Positions 1 through 8,855 of a stretch of 64,000 nt of DNA are shown piece by piece. Source of the DNA: Frigoribacterium sp. MEB024. Lineage in GTDB: Bacteria > Actinomycetota > Actinomycetes > Actinomycetales > Microbacteriaceae. The translations under genes and the position numbers were made by a program. The notes below the pieces were generated by a model. That model made no database searches. It saw nothing but the letters and a program-made list of their open reading frames with translations, and had not been told where the DNA came from. Every line of letters starts with the position of its first letter. Position 1 is the stretch's first letter. The stretch covers positions 28,981-92,980 of the forward strand of contig NZ_JXQZ01000023.1 of assembly GCF_000878135.1 (NCBI RefSeq). Direction: 5' to 3'.

Positions 1-273
1 TGGTTTCTCGTCCTCGTCGGTTGGGTCATCTGCATCCCGATCGGCTACGTGACCCAGGCGCGGCTCGTGTGGCGACGCCCTCTGACCTGGACAGGTCTGA
101 TCAAGATCTCCATCAGCCAGGTTCCGAGCGCCACGGTGAGCACGGCTCTGGCCGGCGTCGGAGGCGCACTGGGCTTCCCGCTGATCGCGCAAGAGGGCAT
201 GGCCCTCGTGAGCGGCGCGGTGATCAGCTATGTCCTCCAGCGGTTCTGGGTCTTCCGCGCCCCGGTTGCCTGA
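1..273 (+). CDS. GtrA-like membrane protein, C-terminal part
   Basis: The frame is open from the window edge, so the N-terminus is missing; about 90 residues remain of a family usually 120-170 long. The visible part has hydrophobic helices (near WFLVLVGWVICIPIGYV and ALVSGAVISYVLQRFWVFR) and ends with the aromatic-basic FWVF motif typical of GtrA proteins. GtrA-type proteins are small four-helix membrane proteins thought to move or help use polyprenyl-phosphate-linked sugars. A GtrB-like glycosyltransferase lies about 1 kb away on the other strand, which fits this role. Family assignment rests on the C-terminal half only. Confidence 0.7.
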   Translation, partial: WFLVLVGWVICIPIGYVTQARLVWRRPLTWTGLIKISISQVPSATVSTALAGVGGALGFPLIAQEGMALVSGAVISYVLQRFWVFRAPVA

Positions 274-323
274 CGACGAAGAACCCCGGGGCTCGGTCAG
301 GCACTGGTCACGGTCGCCCGTGA

Positions 324-1286
324 TCACCCTCGCCGTGCGCCGACGAACTGAGCGAACATGTCTCGCCATGTCGCGCCGATCCCCACGGCGAGTGGGGTCT
401 CCTCCGATGCGCGGAGCGCGACGGGTGACGGAACGAGGCGCAGGTCGTGAGTCTGCATGGACGTCAAGGGGGAAACGCCCTGGACGATCAACGGCTTGCT
501 CCCGGCGACGGCGGCGACGCTGGTGATGACGGTGGCGACGGTGGTCGCCGACCCGCTCGCCAGAACGTGCAGTCCGGAGCGTGCCGACGACGACCGGTGC
601 GCCCGGACCACGGCGAGGGCCATCCGAGCGGCGTCGTCCACGAAGACGTAGTCCCGGAGCGTGTCCAGAGGCACGAAGATCGACATGGGCCGCCGGTGGA
701 GGGTACTGCGGCACAGGTGTGAGATCAGGCCCTGCTGCTTGTCGAGATCTTGACCGGGGCCGTAGATGTTCGAGAACCGGCCGACCACCGACGTGATCGA
801 TCCGTGCCCGTCCAGCGTGTCGAGGGCCGCCTCGAGTCGCAGTTTCGTCCGGCCGTACTCCCCGAGGGGAACGGCTGGTGACGCCTCCGAGAAGGGTGCA
901 CCGGTCGACCCGGCGAAGACCCCGCCCGCCGAGGACGCGAGGAAGACGACGCCGTCTCCTTTGTGCGGTACAGCGGCGAGCCGCGACAAGAATGCCTCGA
1001 ACTGCGCGACCTCCTGGTCGGCAGCTGCGCGGTCCATGCCGTTGACCCCGGCACCCGCGCACCAGAAGACCGCCCACGGCCCGCTTCGCTCGGCCAGGGC
1101 CGAGGCGATCACTGAGAGGTCCTCCGTGGCGGCGACCGGAGAACCCCACCGGACCCGCGGTGCGTCGTCGAGCATGAAGTGCTCGCTCGCCCGGATCGCT
1201 CTGACGACGGCCGATCCGAGCAACCCTCGGGCTCCGACGACGACACTCCCGACCTGTGTCGCCGTCGTGCTCGACCCGACGGTCAC
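324..1286 (-). CDS. NAD-dependent epimerase/dehydratase family protein
   Basis: A 320-residue extended short-chain dehydrogenase. The N-terminal Rossmann motif GARGLLG is at residues 18-24, and a YGRTK sequence matches the catalytic YxxxK. A later VVGRFSNIYGPGQ stretch is typical of nucleotide-sugar epimerases. The GTG start overlaps the TGA of the upstream glycosyltransferase (GTGA), which fixes the start and implies translational coupling. It is the last gene of a leftward three-gene unit (flippase, GtrB-like transferase, epimerase), so it probably makes or modifies the sugar donor used there. The exact substrate cannot be read from sequence. Confidence 0.8.
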   Translation of the reverse strand: MTVGSSTTATQVGSVVVGARGLLGSAVVRAIRASEHFMLDDAPRVRWGSPVAATEDLSVIASALAERSGPWAVFWCAGAGVNGMDRAAADQEVAQFEAFLSRLAAVPHKGDGVVFLASSAGGVFAGSTGAPFSEASPAVPLGEYGRTKLRLEAALDTLDGHGSITSVVGRFSNIYGPGQDLDKQQGLISHLCRSTLHRRPMSIFVPLDTLRDYVFVDDAARMALAVVRAHRSSSARSGLHVLASGSATTVATVITSVAAVAGSKPLIVQGVSPLTSMQTHDLRLVPSPVALRASEETPLAVGIGATWRDMFAQFVGARRG

Positions 1287-2311
1287 CGTGCGGAGGTCGG
1301 ACGGTCGGATGCCGCTTGTCGGCCGAGGGGCCCGGCGGCGATGTCGTTCAAGATGACGTATGCCGGGCGCCCCATGGCACTGTTCACGGCGACGCCGATG
1401 TACTCGGCCACGATGCCGAGGAAGAACAGCACGGCCCCGCTCGCCACGAGCAGGACGATCATCAAGGACGCCCATCCGGGCTCGACGATGAGGTCGAAGA
1501 GCCTCGCGATCAGGACGAAGACCGCGAAGACGGCGCCGACGAGGGCCAAGGCTGCGCCGACGATGCTGACGAGTCTCAACCCCTTGGTACCGGAGGTGAG
1601 GAACATGCGCCAGAAATGGGACAGGAGCTTGCGAGGAGAGTACCCGGAGCGCCTGCCCCCCTCTTCCCGCAACACGACGTCGCACTGGGCGACGCGTGCC
1701 GTGATCCATCCGAGTGCGACGTCGAGGTAGACACCCGTTCCCGCGTAGGCCGAGACTGCCCGCGCGACGTCCCCCAGAACCAGTCGATAGCTCTGGTAGA
1801 CGGTCACGTTCGGGTCGCTCGACACGCCTGAGATGACCCTCTTCGAGAGCTTCGAGGCCATGTTGCGGAGCACTCCGTGGGGCGCGGCGTTGCGGGCCCT
1901 CGAATACACGAGGGCGGCCTGCTGGCTCATCGCCGTGTCGAGCATGTCCGGGATGAACGCAGGATCGTGCTGACCGTCTTCGTCCAAGGTCACGACCCAT
2001 TCACCGCCGGACGACGCCATGCCCGCAAGTGTCGCGGCGTGTTGTCCGTAGTTGCGGCTCAGCCAGACGGGTCGGACCTGAGGATACTTCGCGGCGAGTC
2101 GTCGGATTTCTCCGTCCGACCCGTCGGGACCGTTGTCGAAGACCAGGAGCACCTCGTCGACGACGTACGCGTGGCCCCCGCCCGAGATCTGGACGTCGAA
2201 GAAAGGCGCGAGCTCGTCGAGGACCCCTCCGAGTGTGGTGCGACCCTGGTAGACGGGCACCACCACAGACATCCGGTGAGGATTGATGGTCTCTTCGTTC
2301 CCCGAATTCAC
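1283..2311 (-). CDS. GtrB-like family 2 glycosyltransferase (polyprenyl-phosphate sugar synthase type)
   Basis: About 342 residues. The GT2 fold begins at SVVVPVYQG, has the metal-binding LDEDGQHDP motif and ends with two membrane helices (near SIVGAALALVGAVFAVFVL and MIVLLVASGAVLFFLGIVA). This architecture is that of enzymes that transfer a sugar from a nucleotide donor to polyprenyl phosphate on the inner face of the membrane. The start is uncertain: GTG at 2311 is used here, but ATG at 2272 (starting MSVVVPV) is also possible, and neither has a strong ribosome site. The stop overlaps the epimerase start. The GtrA fragment at the left edge is a plausible partner. Confidence 0.8.
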   Translation of the reverse strand: MNSGNEETINPHRMSVVVPVYQGRTTLGGVLDELAPFFDVQISGGGHAYVVDEVLLVFDNGPDGSDGEIRRLAAKYPQVRPVWLSRNYGQHAATLAGMASSGGEWVVTLDEDGQHDPAFIPDMLDTAMSQQAALVYSRARNAAPHGVLRNMASKLSKRVISGVSSDPNVTVYQSYRLVLGDVARAVSAYAGTGVYLDVALGWITARVAQCDVVLREEGGRRSGYSPRKLLSHFWRMFLTSGTKGLRLVSIVGAALALVGAVFAVFVLIARLFDLIVEPGWASLMIVLLVASGAVLFFLGIVAEYIGVAVNSAMGRPAYVILNDIAAGPLGRQAASDRPTSAR

Positions 2312-2354
2312 AGGACTCGACGGTAGCACAGGGCCGTCCCTCCGCCTCGTCCGG

Positions 2355-3668
2355 TCAATGCCCGGACGTGCCGTCGGGCGGCGTCGTGGCGAGGCTCTCC
2401 TGGACCGCCGCGGGCGCCGCAACTCGGCTTGCCAGGACGACGGCGGCAACGAGGTTGATGGTGGAGCCCACCAGGAAGCCGAGGCTGCCTGCCTGGACAC
2501 CCCAGGTCGGCGCCGCCACAGCCATCGTGACCACGCCCATCACGAAACCGGAGACGGTCGTCAGCGCGACGGCGCGTGACCTGCCGGACGCGAGGAGGAA
2601 GGCGGCGGGCACCAGGCCGATCGAGAAGACGTAGACACCGACCATGAGGAAACGCAGCAGAGGGACGGCCTCGGCACCCTCGGCCGGATAGAAGAACGGC
2701 AGGTACCACGGCGCCGCCCAGGCGACCGCTCCGAAGACGATCGCCGCGACCGCCGCGAAACCGGCGAACAGCGCGAGGGGCCCGCGCTGGCGGAGGGTCG
2801 CTCCCCCGACGCGGTGCGCGAATGCCGGCACGACGATCTGGCTCACGGCCTGACCGAGCATGGATGCCGGTGTGGCCAGGGTGAACGCCGCCGCGTAGAT
2901 GCCGGCTCGCGTTCCGGGCTCGACGACCTGGGCGGTGATCATGGCCAGTTGCAGCAACCCGTTCGTGGTCACACCCGCCAGGACGTTCCACCCCGCGAAT
3001 GCGAGGGCGTCTCGGGTGACGTCCGGAGCGACCTGCATCCCGCCCTCACGCACCGGGATCGACCTGGGCCACGACGCCACCGTGAAGACGGTGTAGCCGA
3101 TCGAGAGGGGCACGAGGACGAGACCACCCTGTCCACTCACCATCACGACGACCAGCAGTCCGAGACTGAGCGCGGCGGACAGCGTGTCCCAGAGGGCGAC
3201 ACGCGCAGTACGGTGCCTGCCCAGCTGCCCGCCCCGCGTGTAGGCGTACGTCCCGTAGCCGATCACGAGCCAGGCGCAAGAGAGCGCGACGGGGAGGGAG
3301 TTGCCGAGGGCGAGGGCGACCGGCACGGATGCCAGCGCCAGCACTGTGCCCGATCCGAGGACTGTGGCACCGAGAGCTCGATTGAGCCGCCGATCGTCGA
3401 CCCGCCCCCTGAGCGCGAGCGCCAGGAACCTCGAGGCGGTGTTGCCCGCGGCGGTCGGCCACAGCAGCGCGGCGAAGATCGACAACGAGAGCAGGGTCGA
3501 CGCGTGACCGAGCGCTTCGGTGCCGAAGGCAGCGCCGATCACGACGGTGTAGGCGAGACGGGACAGCCCCTGGACGCCGATTCCCCACGTCGACAGGGCG
3601 GCGGACAGCAGAACCGAGGTGGAAGGAGAGGAAGCATCAGCGGGAGACGTTCGATCCGGGCCACTCAC
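2355..3668 (-). CDS. MOP-superfamily polysaccharide flippase (Wzx-like)
   Basis: A 437-residue, very hydrophobic protein with about 12-14 predicted membrane helices and no long soluble domain. The N-terminal pattern (VQGLSRLAYTVVIGAAFGTEALGHAS) resembles oligosaccharide flippases of the MATE/MurJ/Wzx superfamily. It would move lipid-linked glycan units across the membrane. GTG at 3668 is chosen as start because TAAGCT lies 8 bases upstream, suggesting a leaderless message; a longer frame extends to 3752 but its extra residues look non-homologous. It is first in a leftward unit with the GtrB-like transferase and epimerase, and diverges from the DUF2142 gene. Confidence 0.75.
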   Translation of the reverse strand: MSGPDRTSPADASSPSTSVLLSAALSTWGIGVQGLSRLAYTVVIGAAFGTEALGHASTLLSLSIFAALLWPTAAGNTASRFLALALRGRVDDRRLNRALGATVLGSGTVLALASVPVALALGNSLPVALSCAWLVIGYGTYAYTRGGQLGRHRTARVALWDTLSAALSLGLLVVVMVSGQGGLVLVPLSIGYTVFTVASWPRSIPVREGGMQVAPDVTRDALAFAGWNVLAGVTTNGLLQLAMITAQVVEPGTRAGIYAAAFTLATPASMLGQAVSQIVVPAFAHRVGGATLRQRGPLALFAGFAAVAAIVFGAVAWAAPWYLPFFYPAEGAEAVPLLRFLMVGVYVFSIGLVPAAFLLASGRSRAVALTTVSGFVMGVVTMAVAAPTWGVQAGSLGFLVGSTINLVAAVVLASRVAAPAAVQESLATTPPDGTSGH

Positions 3669-3676
3669 GAGGGTCG

Positions 3677-3682
3677 AGCTTA
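3677..3682 (-). promoter_or_regulatory. Candidate -10 box for a leaderless flippase transcript
   Basis: TAAGCT (minus strand) ends 8 bases before the GTG at 3668. No Shine-Dalgarno sequence is seen, so transcription may begin at or next to the start codon. No clear -35 was found. Confidence 0.35.
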
Positions 3683-3779
3683 CGGGAGCGCTGGCACGGC
3701 GTGCGCCGGGAGCCGACGACGAGTCATTACCATCGACACGGCACAACGCCACGCATCGCGACCGAAAGTCCCCTCACAC

Positions 3780-5363
3780 ATGACCCACAGCGCCCCGACC
3801 GAAGCGCCCTCCACGGAGGTCCGACAGACGAATCCGCCTCGTGCGGCACACCGACGAAATCCCCTGAAGGTGTTCGTCGGCGCCTTTCTGATCCTTTCGG
3901 CGGTCGGCACGAGCTGGGTCTTCGGCAGCCCCGTCATGGCCGTGCCGGACGAGCCCGCCCACGCGATCCACGCCGCTGCCGTCGTCCGCGGACAATGGAC
4001 CGGCGAACGAACCGATCAGGGCGGCTGGACGAACGTCGAAGTGCCCGAGTACGTGGCCGAGAGTTACGACGTCCGCTGCTACGCCTTCAACCCTGCGGTG
4101 TCCGTCGAGTGCCAGGGTGAGATCCCCTCCGGCGAGTCTCCGACCGTGATCACGACCTCCGCAGGCTCCTACAACCCTGTCTACTACGCATTCGTCGGAC
4201 TGCCCAGTCTCGTGCTGGACGGAGCGAGCGCCTTCTATGCCATGCGCCTCGTCGGCGTCCTCCTGTGCGCCGCATTGCTCGCACTCGCCGTGGTGGCCCT
4301 GACGCAGCTTCGCCGCACGAGCTTCGTCGGCATCGCCTTCGTGGCGGCGACGACACCCATGGTGACCTTCCTCATGGCCGGCATAAACCCGAACGGCATG
4401 GAGATCGCGTCGGCCGTCATGCTCTTCTGCTGGTTGCGCCTCCTCACGGATCGGATCGACGAGGGCATCCCGGCTCACCGCGTCGTCATGGTGGCGCTGG
4501 CCGCCGTGGCGGTCGCCAACACGCGGAGCATCGGACTGCTCTGGCTCCTCGTCATCGTGGTGGCCACGCTCGCGGACCTTCGTGTGCTCAGGCTGTTGGT
4601 CCGTTCACGGGCGTTCTGGATCGGGACCGTCGGCATCGGCCTGGGCGTGGCCTTCAGCCTCGTCTGGCTCGCGTCGACCCAGAGCCTGGACGTCACGGTT
4701 CCGAACCCGGGTGCGGGCACGCCCTTCCCCGCCGCGTTCCACATCATGGTCACCCAGACCTACGAGAACTTCCAGGGCTACGTGGGACTCTTCGGCTGGC
4801 TCGACACCCCGGTGCCGTCGACGGTGGTGTTCCTCTGGACCTCGGTCGTGTTCGTGGCCGTCGTCGGAGGACTCTTCTTCGGTCGTGGCCCGAGTCGACG
4901 GGCCCTCATCGTCGTGCTCGCGGCGTTCTTGCTGGTCCCTCCTCTCGTCCAGGGCGCGACGGCCTTCGACTACGGCTTCATCTGGCAGGCCCGTTACGTC
5001 CTCGCGCTCTACGCCGTCACCGTCGTGGCGGCCGGCGTGGCCCTGGACGTCGCCTTCCCGAACGGTCTCGCCGAACCGCGGGCACGGCGACTGGCGTTCG
5101 CCGTGCTCGGTCTCCTGGCTGCGCTCCACGTCTACTCGTTCCTCTGGAACCTCCGTCGTTACGTGGTGGGAACACCGGACGGCTGGCGGAAGATGTTGGC
5201 AGCTCCGGAGTGGCAGCCGCCGGGAACGTGGATGTTGTGGGCGGCGGTCCTCGTCGTCGCCGTCGGGGTGGGCGTCGAGGCGACGCGCCGCACGTTCCTG
5301 GCTCGTCCATCCCTTCTCGTCGACGAAGCCGGCAGAACCACGAGGCCAGTCACGACCTCGTGA
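3780..5363 (+). CDS. DUF2142 family polytopic membrane protein
   Basis: A 527-residue protein with a soluble N-terminus, a first helix near residue 30 (KVFVGAFLILSAVGTSWVF) and roughly ten further helices. The sequence PVMAVPDEPAHAIHAAAVV after the first helix is characteristic of DUF2142; the acidic-proline motif resembles the first external loop of GT-C glycosyltransferases, where an acidic residue is catalytic. A role as an outer-face glycosyltransferase using polyprenyl-linked sugars is inference. ATG at 3780 lies just inside the divergent spacer with the flippase. The gene ends before a strong bidirectional hairpin. Confidence 0.8.
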   Translation: MTHSAPTEAPSTEVRQTNPPRAAHRRNPLKVFVGAFLILSAVGTSWVFGSPVMAVPDEPAHAIHAAAVVRGQWTGERTDQGGWTNVEVPEYVAESYDVRCYAFNPAVSVECQGEIPSGESPTVITTSAGSYNPVYYAFVGLPSLVLDGASAFYAMRLVGVLLCAALLALAVVALTQLRRTSFVGIAFVAATTPMVTFLMAGINPNGMEIASAVMLFCWLRLLTDRIDEGIPAHRVVMVALAAVAVANTRSIGLLWLLVIVVATLADLRVLRLLVRSRAFWIGTVGIGLGVAFSLVWLASTQSLDVTVPNPGAGTPFPAAFHIMVTQTYENFQGYVGLFGWLDTPVPSTVVFLWTSVVFVAVVGGLFFGRGPSRRALIVVLAAFLLVPPLVQGATAFDYGFIWQARYVLALYAVTVVAAGVALDVAFPNGLAEPRARRLAFAVLGLLAALHVYSFLWNLRRYVVGTPDGWRKMLAAPEWQPPGTWMLWAAVLVVAVGVGVEATRRTFLARPSLLVDEAGRTTRPVTTS

Positions 5364-5439
5364 CGCGGTGAGGCAGCGGGGAGACCAGACATTCCTCGCC
5401 GCCCCCCTCGCCCGAACACCACAGACACGGGGCAGACGA

Positions 5440-5472
5440 CGAAGGGCCAGGGCTGATCGCCCTGGCCCTTCG
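5440..5472. terminator. Bidirectional hairpin terminator
   Basis: A perfect 13-bp stem (5440-5452 with 5460-5472) closes on a 7-base loop, between the convergent DUF2142 gene and the secreted repeat protein gene. There is no long T tract, as is common in high-GC actinobacteria. Confidence 0.7.
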
Positions 5473-5489
5473 TGTGTGCGCCGACCCGG

Positions 5490-7556
5490 TCAGGGGACGA
5501 TGACCTGCCCGCAGAAGAGTTGCGGATTCGTCCCTCCGGCCGTGTCGAGAGCGTAGACGCACACCTGACGAGGTCCGGACGCAGCCGGGACGACGGCCTG
5601 GTATCCGTGCGAGCCCGTGACACCGAAGACCCGGTTCACGTCAGGCCGGGGCTGGTCGGCCGAGAGGGCCGTGCCCTTGCCGTCCACGTAGACGTGCACC
5701 GGGATGGACGCCGCGGTGGCGTCGGGGTCGAAGGCCCATCCCTTGACGGACACTCCACCCGCCACTCCGACGACGGACTCGTTGCTCGCGGTCGGTGGGG
5801 CGTTGGTCGTGACGAAGGTCTGACAGCGCATCAGGACGGTCGCCCCGGCCCCTTGGTTGATCGCATAGACGCAGATCTCGTGCGAACCGCTCCGGACGGG
5901 AACCGTGGTCGAGAACCCGTGGGCGGCTCCGTAGGCGGGGAACGACCTCGCGATGTCACTTCGAGGTGCGTCGGCCGTGATCGCCCGTCCGACCCCGTCG
6001 ACGTACACGTGAACCGGGATGGACGCCGCTGTGTCCGGGTCGAGCGCCCAACCGCGCACGGTGACGGAGTCGCTGGACGCCGTGACGGCGTCGACGACGC
6101 CGATCGGAGAGCCGGACGGAACCGACACCGAGGAGCATCTCATCGTGGTCGTGCTCCCCGCCCCGACGTTCAGCGCGTAGATGCAGACGTCATGTGCGCC
6201 CGGGGTCGCCGCAAGGGTGGTGGAGAACCCGTGGGCTGCACCGTACGCGGGGAAGTTGCGACCGATGTCGGGCCGGTTCTCGTTCGCCACGAGTGCGGTG
6301 CCCTTTCCGTCCACGTAGACGTGCACGGGAATCGACGCCGTCGTGTCGTAGTCGAGGGCCCAACCCGAGACGACGATCTGACCGGGCCCGGCGGCCAGGG
6401 TGTCGACGACACCGACCGGGTTGGGCGGCAGCACGGTCACCGAGCGGCATCCGAGGGACGAGGTGTTCCCCGAGGCCACACCGATGGCGTAGACGCACAC
6501 GTCCCACGTTCCGGGGGACGCCGCGACGCTCGCGGAGTACCCGTGGGCGGAGCCGAGAGCCGGGTAGACCGCACCGACGTCGGGCCGCGATCCGTCGGCT
6601 CGGATCGCCGTGCCCTGAGCGCCCACGTAGACGTGGACGGCGATCGACGCGGACGTGCTCGGGTCGGCGGCCCAGCCGCTCACCGTGACCTTGCCCACGC
6701 CGCCACTGAGCGACTCGATGCTGCCGAACGGTTTCGTGGGTCCGGTCGGCGAGCCGAACCAGTCGTTGAAGTAGACCCAGAAGTTCCGGTTGCCGTAGGC
6801 GGAACAGGCGTCTCCCGATCCGTTGAGGTTCGCCAGCGCCGCGGCATTGGGCGTGTAAGGCGTGTAGTAGTACAAGTTCGCCGTGGCCTGGTTCTTGATG
6901 AAGACGCTCTTCGAACCGCACGCGGCATTGGGGTTGTACAGGACGTTGCGGTTGCCACCCGGGGCGTACTGGGTGAAGTAGTTGCTCGTCCCGGCTGGAT
7001 TGGCGTAACGCTTGAACTGCCAGGACGCCTTGTAGAGCTGGTTGTAGACACCCGCGAACGACGGATCGCAGCCCCCGTTGGCACTGTCGGGGCACGCATA
7101 ACCCATGGCTCGCTCGAGTCGTGCGTCCGACGGCCCCTTGGCGATGGAGCCCGTGACCAGGCTCTGCTCCTTCTGGAGCGTCACCAAGAGGACCTGGGGA
7201 TTGATCCCGCAGGCCTGGGCGACCTTGGCGATGATGCGGGAGACGGGCTCCTGGGACGCCCCTTGGTACGCACCGCACATGGCGTCCGCCCCCCGGGACG
7301 AGGTGTCGAGCCTCTTGGCACTCAGGCAGTTGGCATTCGTGCAGCTACCGATGCGAGAGGTCAGGAACGCCTGGATCTGGGCTTCGGACATCGCGGACGC
7401 GTTGAAGAACGTCTGATCCGAGATGATGTTCCCGGGATCGAAGTCGGCCCCGGACACCGCCTGGGCCGGTGGGGACGACGAACCCCACGCCAGGCCGGTC
7501 ATCAGACCTGCTGCGACGGCGATGGCTGCTGCCATCGCGATGAACCTTCTCGACAC
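5490..7556 (-). CDS. Secreted protein with lysozyme-like N-domain and four tandem repeats
   Basis: A 688-residue protein with a Sec signal peptide (basic MSRRF, hydrophobic core, AQA cleavage near residue 33). Residues about 35-270 form a Cys-containing domain with PQVLLVTLQKEQSLV, reminiscent of the helix carrying the catalytic Glu in lysozyme or transglycosylase folds; proteins of this type are often called hemagglutinin. Residues 276-688 are four repeats of about 103 residues, each with GWA.DPDT.ASIPVHVYVDG and a conserved VCVYA. GTG at 7556 follows an AGGGAGG ribosome site. It is likely an exported surface or wall-acting protein; enzymatic activity is unproven. Confidence 0.75.
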   Translation of the reverse strand: MSRRFIAMAAAIAVAAGLMTGLAWGSSSPPAQAVSGADFDPGNIISDQTFFNASAMSEAQIQAFLTSRIGSCTNANCLSAKRLDTSSRGADAMCGAYQGASQEPVSRIIAKVAQACGINPQVLLVTLQKEQSLVTGSIAKGPSDARLERAMGYACPDSANGGCDPSFAGVYNQLYKASWQFKRYANPAGTSNYFTQYAPGGNRNVLYNPNAACGSKSVFIKNQATANLYYYTPYTPNAAALANLNGSGDACSAYGNRNFWVYFNDWFGSPTGPTKPFGSIESLSGGVGKVTVSGWAADPSTSASIAVHVYVGAQGTAIRADGSRPDVGAVYPALGSAHGYSASVAASPGTWDVCVYAIGVASGNTSSLGCRSVTVLPPNPVGVVDTLAAGPGQIVVSGWALDYDTTASIPVHVYVDGKGTALVANENRPDIGRNFPAYGAAHGFSTTLAATPGAHDVCIYALNVGAGSTTTMRCSSVSVPSGSPIGVVDAVTASSDSVTVRGWALDPDTAASIPVHVYVDGVGRAITADAPRSDIARSFPAYGAAHGFSTTVPVRSGSHEICVYAINQGAGATVLMRCQTFVTTNAPPTASNESVVGVAGGVSVKGWAFDPDATAASIPVHVYVDGKGTALSADQPRPDVNRVFGVTGSHGYQAVVPAASGPRQVCVYALDTAGGTNPQLFCGQVIVP
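5493..6731 (-). repeat. Four tandem protein repeats, about 309 bp each
   Basis: This is the coding span for residues 276-688 of the secreted protein. The units start near residues 276, 379, 483 and 586. Each carries the GWA..D...ASI.VHVYV core, an RPD or RSD motif, a SHGY or AHGF motif and a Cys in (V/I)C(V/I)YA. The units have diverged at DNA level, so recent duplication is unlikely. Confidence 0.8.
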
Positions 7557-7689
7557 GGACGGCCTCCCTGGGGCGTGCGGTCGAGGCGTCTCCCTCCGCC
7601 GCTACCTGGCGGCGTGCCTCGTCGATCGAGCGGGAGTCGGATGCGAAGCCCGACCAGTTCTCAGACTCTAGCTGTACGTACCCCGTTCG

Positions 7690-8748
7690 TCAGGCAACGT
7701 CCCCCGAAGACGGGGCAGCATCCGAGGAGGACAACGACCGCTCCACCCGAAGGCGATCGGCGCGAGAGACGCCCGAACGCCGCCGTGCCACGACGGCGGA
7801 GCGTGACGCGGTCACCAGCCCTCTCGACACCGCCGCCCAGTCTCGTCGGGTCAGAACAGCCGTGTCCGGTCGCGCGAGATCGATCAGGAGGCGCGCGAGG
7901 GTCCTCAGGACGACACGGAGAACGAATCCCCAGGATCCGTTGCGGAGAACCACCAGAAGACGGTTCCTCATGCTCTGACGGCGAACGAGAACACCGGCGT
8001 CGTCCGAACTGGCCGCGTGCCGGTGGACAGCCCGGGCCGAGGCCGCGTGGACGATCTCCTGCCCCGCCAGACGAAGCCTCCACGAGACGTCGAGGTCCTC
8101 GTAATACATGAAGAGCGACTCGTCGAAACCGCCGACGGCGGCCAACGCCGATCGCCGCAGGAAGGCAGCCCCTCCGGAGAAGCCGAAAGGACGACCCCCA
8201 GGGTCGGCGACGAGGTCGACGGGTCGTAGCCAGTCGCGGTCACGACCGTTCCCGTCGGGTCCGAGCTCGATCCCGGTACCGTTCATCAAGGTCACGGCGT
8301 CGGCGTCGTCGGACCTCCGCCAGGCCACCCCCTCCCCGTCGACGAGCGCACGCCCGCCCCGGGACCCCGACGGGACGAAGCGCCCTTCGAGGGTCACCGT
8401 GGCCGAAGCCGCGGCCACGGTCTCCCCCCCGTCGCTCAGCGCCCGGAGGCCGGCGTCCAGGAACCCCGGTTCAGCGACGGCGTCGTTGTTCAGCAGGACG
8501 ACGACGTCCCCGGTCGAGGCCTCGATGCCTCGACGAACGCCGCCGGCGAAACCGGCGTTCGTGGACTCCTCGACGACGACGAGATCGGGGAACGTCCGCC
8601 GGAAGATGTCGACGGCTCCAGGGCGCGCCTCGTTCTCGACCAGGACGACCTCGAACGACCACTGGGAGTCCTGGCCGATCAGCGAATGGAGACAACGCAC
8701 GGTCAGTTCGGGTTGACGCCAGTTGACCACGATCACGGATGCGTCCAT
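7690..8748 (-). CDS. Family 2 glycosyltransferase (rhamnosyltransferase-like)
   Basis: A 352-residue GT2 enzyme. The fold begins at SVIVVNWRQPE, the nucleotide-metal site is VVLLNNDA, and the acceptor-side motif GGFDESLFMYYEDLDVSWRLRLAG matches WbbL/RfbF-type rhamnosyltransferases. A basic C-terminal tail of about 90 residues follows. ATG at 8748 is chosen because the sequence upstream lacks coding character; CACAAT lies 6 bases before it, so the message may be leaderless. It diverges from the 851-residue transferase. With a full rml pathway in the locus, dTDP-rhamnose is the likely donor, but this is inference. Confidence 0.85.
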   Translation of the reverse strand: MDASVIVVNWRQPELTVRCLHSLIGQDSQWSFEVVLVENEARPGAVDIFRRTFPDLVVVEESTNAGFAGGVRRGIEASTGDVVVLLNNDAVAEPGFLDAGLRALSDGGETVAAASATVTLEGRFVPSGSRGGRALVDGEGVAWRRSDDADAVTLMNGTGIELGPDGNGRDRDWLRPVDLVADPGGRPFGFSGGAAFLRRSALAAVGGFDESLFMYYEDLDVSWRLRLAGQEIVHAASARAVHRHAASSDDAGVLVRRQSMRNRLLVVLRNGSWGFVLRVVLRTLARLLIDLARPDTAVLTRRDWAAVSRGLVTASRSAVVARRRSGVSRADRLRVERSLSSSDAAPSSGDVA

Positions 8749-8793
8749 CCGATCATTGTGACAGCGGGAGGAGAGCTGTCGGCGACGCCCTCG

Positions 8794-8799
8794 TATAGT
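8794..8799 (+). promoter_or_regulatory. Candidate -10 box upstream of the GT2-GT4 gene
   Basis: TATAGT matches five of six consensus positions and lies about 57 bases before the GTG at 8856. The same TATAGTG sequence recurs in front of wzm at 11453. No clear -35 was found. Confidence 0.45.
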
Positions 8800-8855
8800 G
8801 GGACCGCACTCGCGGGGCCCTCCGGCCCGCCCCACCGTCCCTTGGAGTACCCACC

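Noticed and set aside
2814..3779. Extension of the DUF2142 frame upstream of 3780
   Set aside because: The extra 322 codons overlap the flippase gene and are compositionally antisense-like; the family's N-terminus fits ATG 3780.
5493..6731. Recent DNA-level tandem duplication in the repeat protein
   Set aside because: The four units differ at many codons; the repetition is only clear at protein level.
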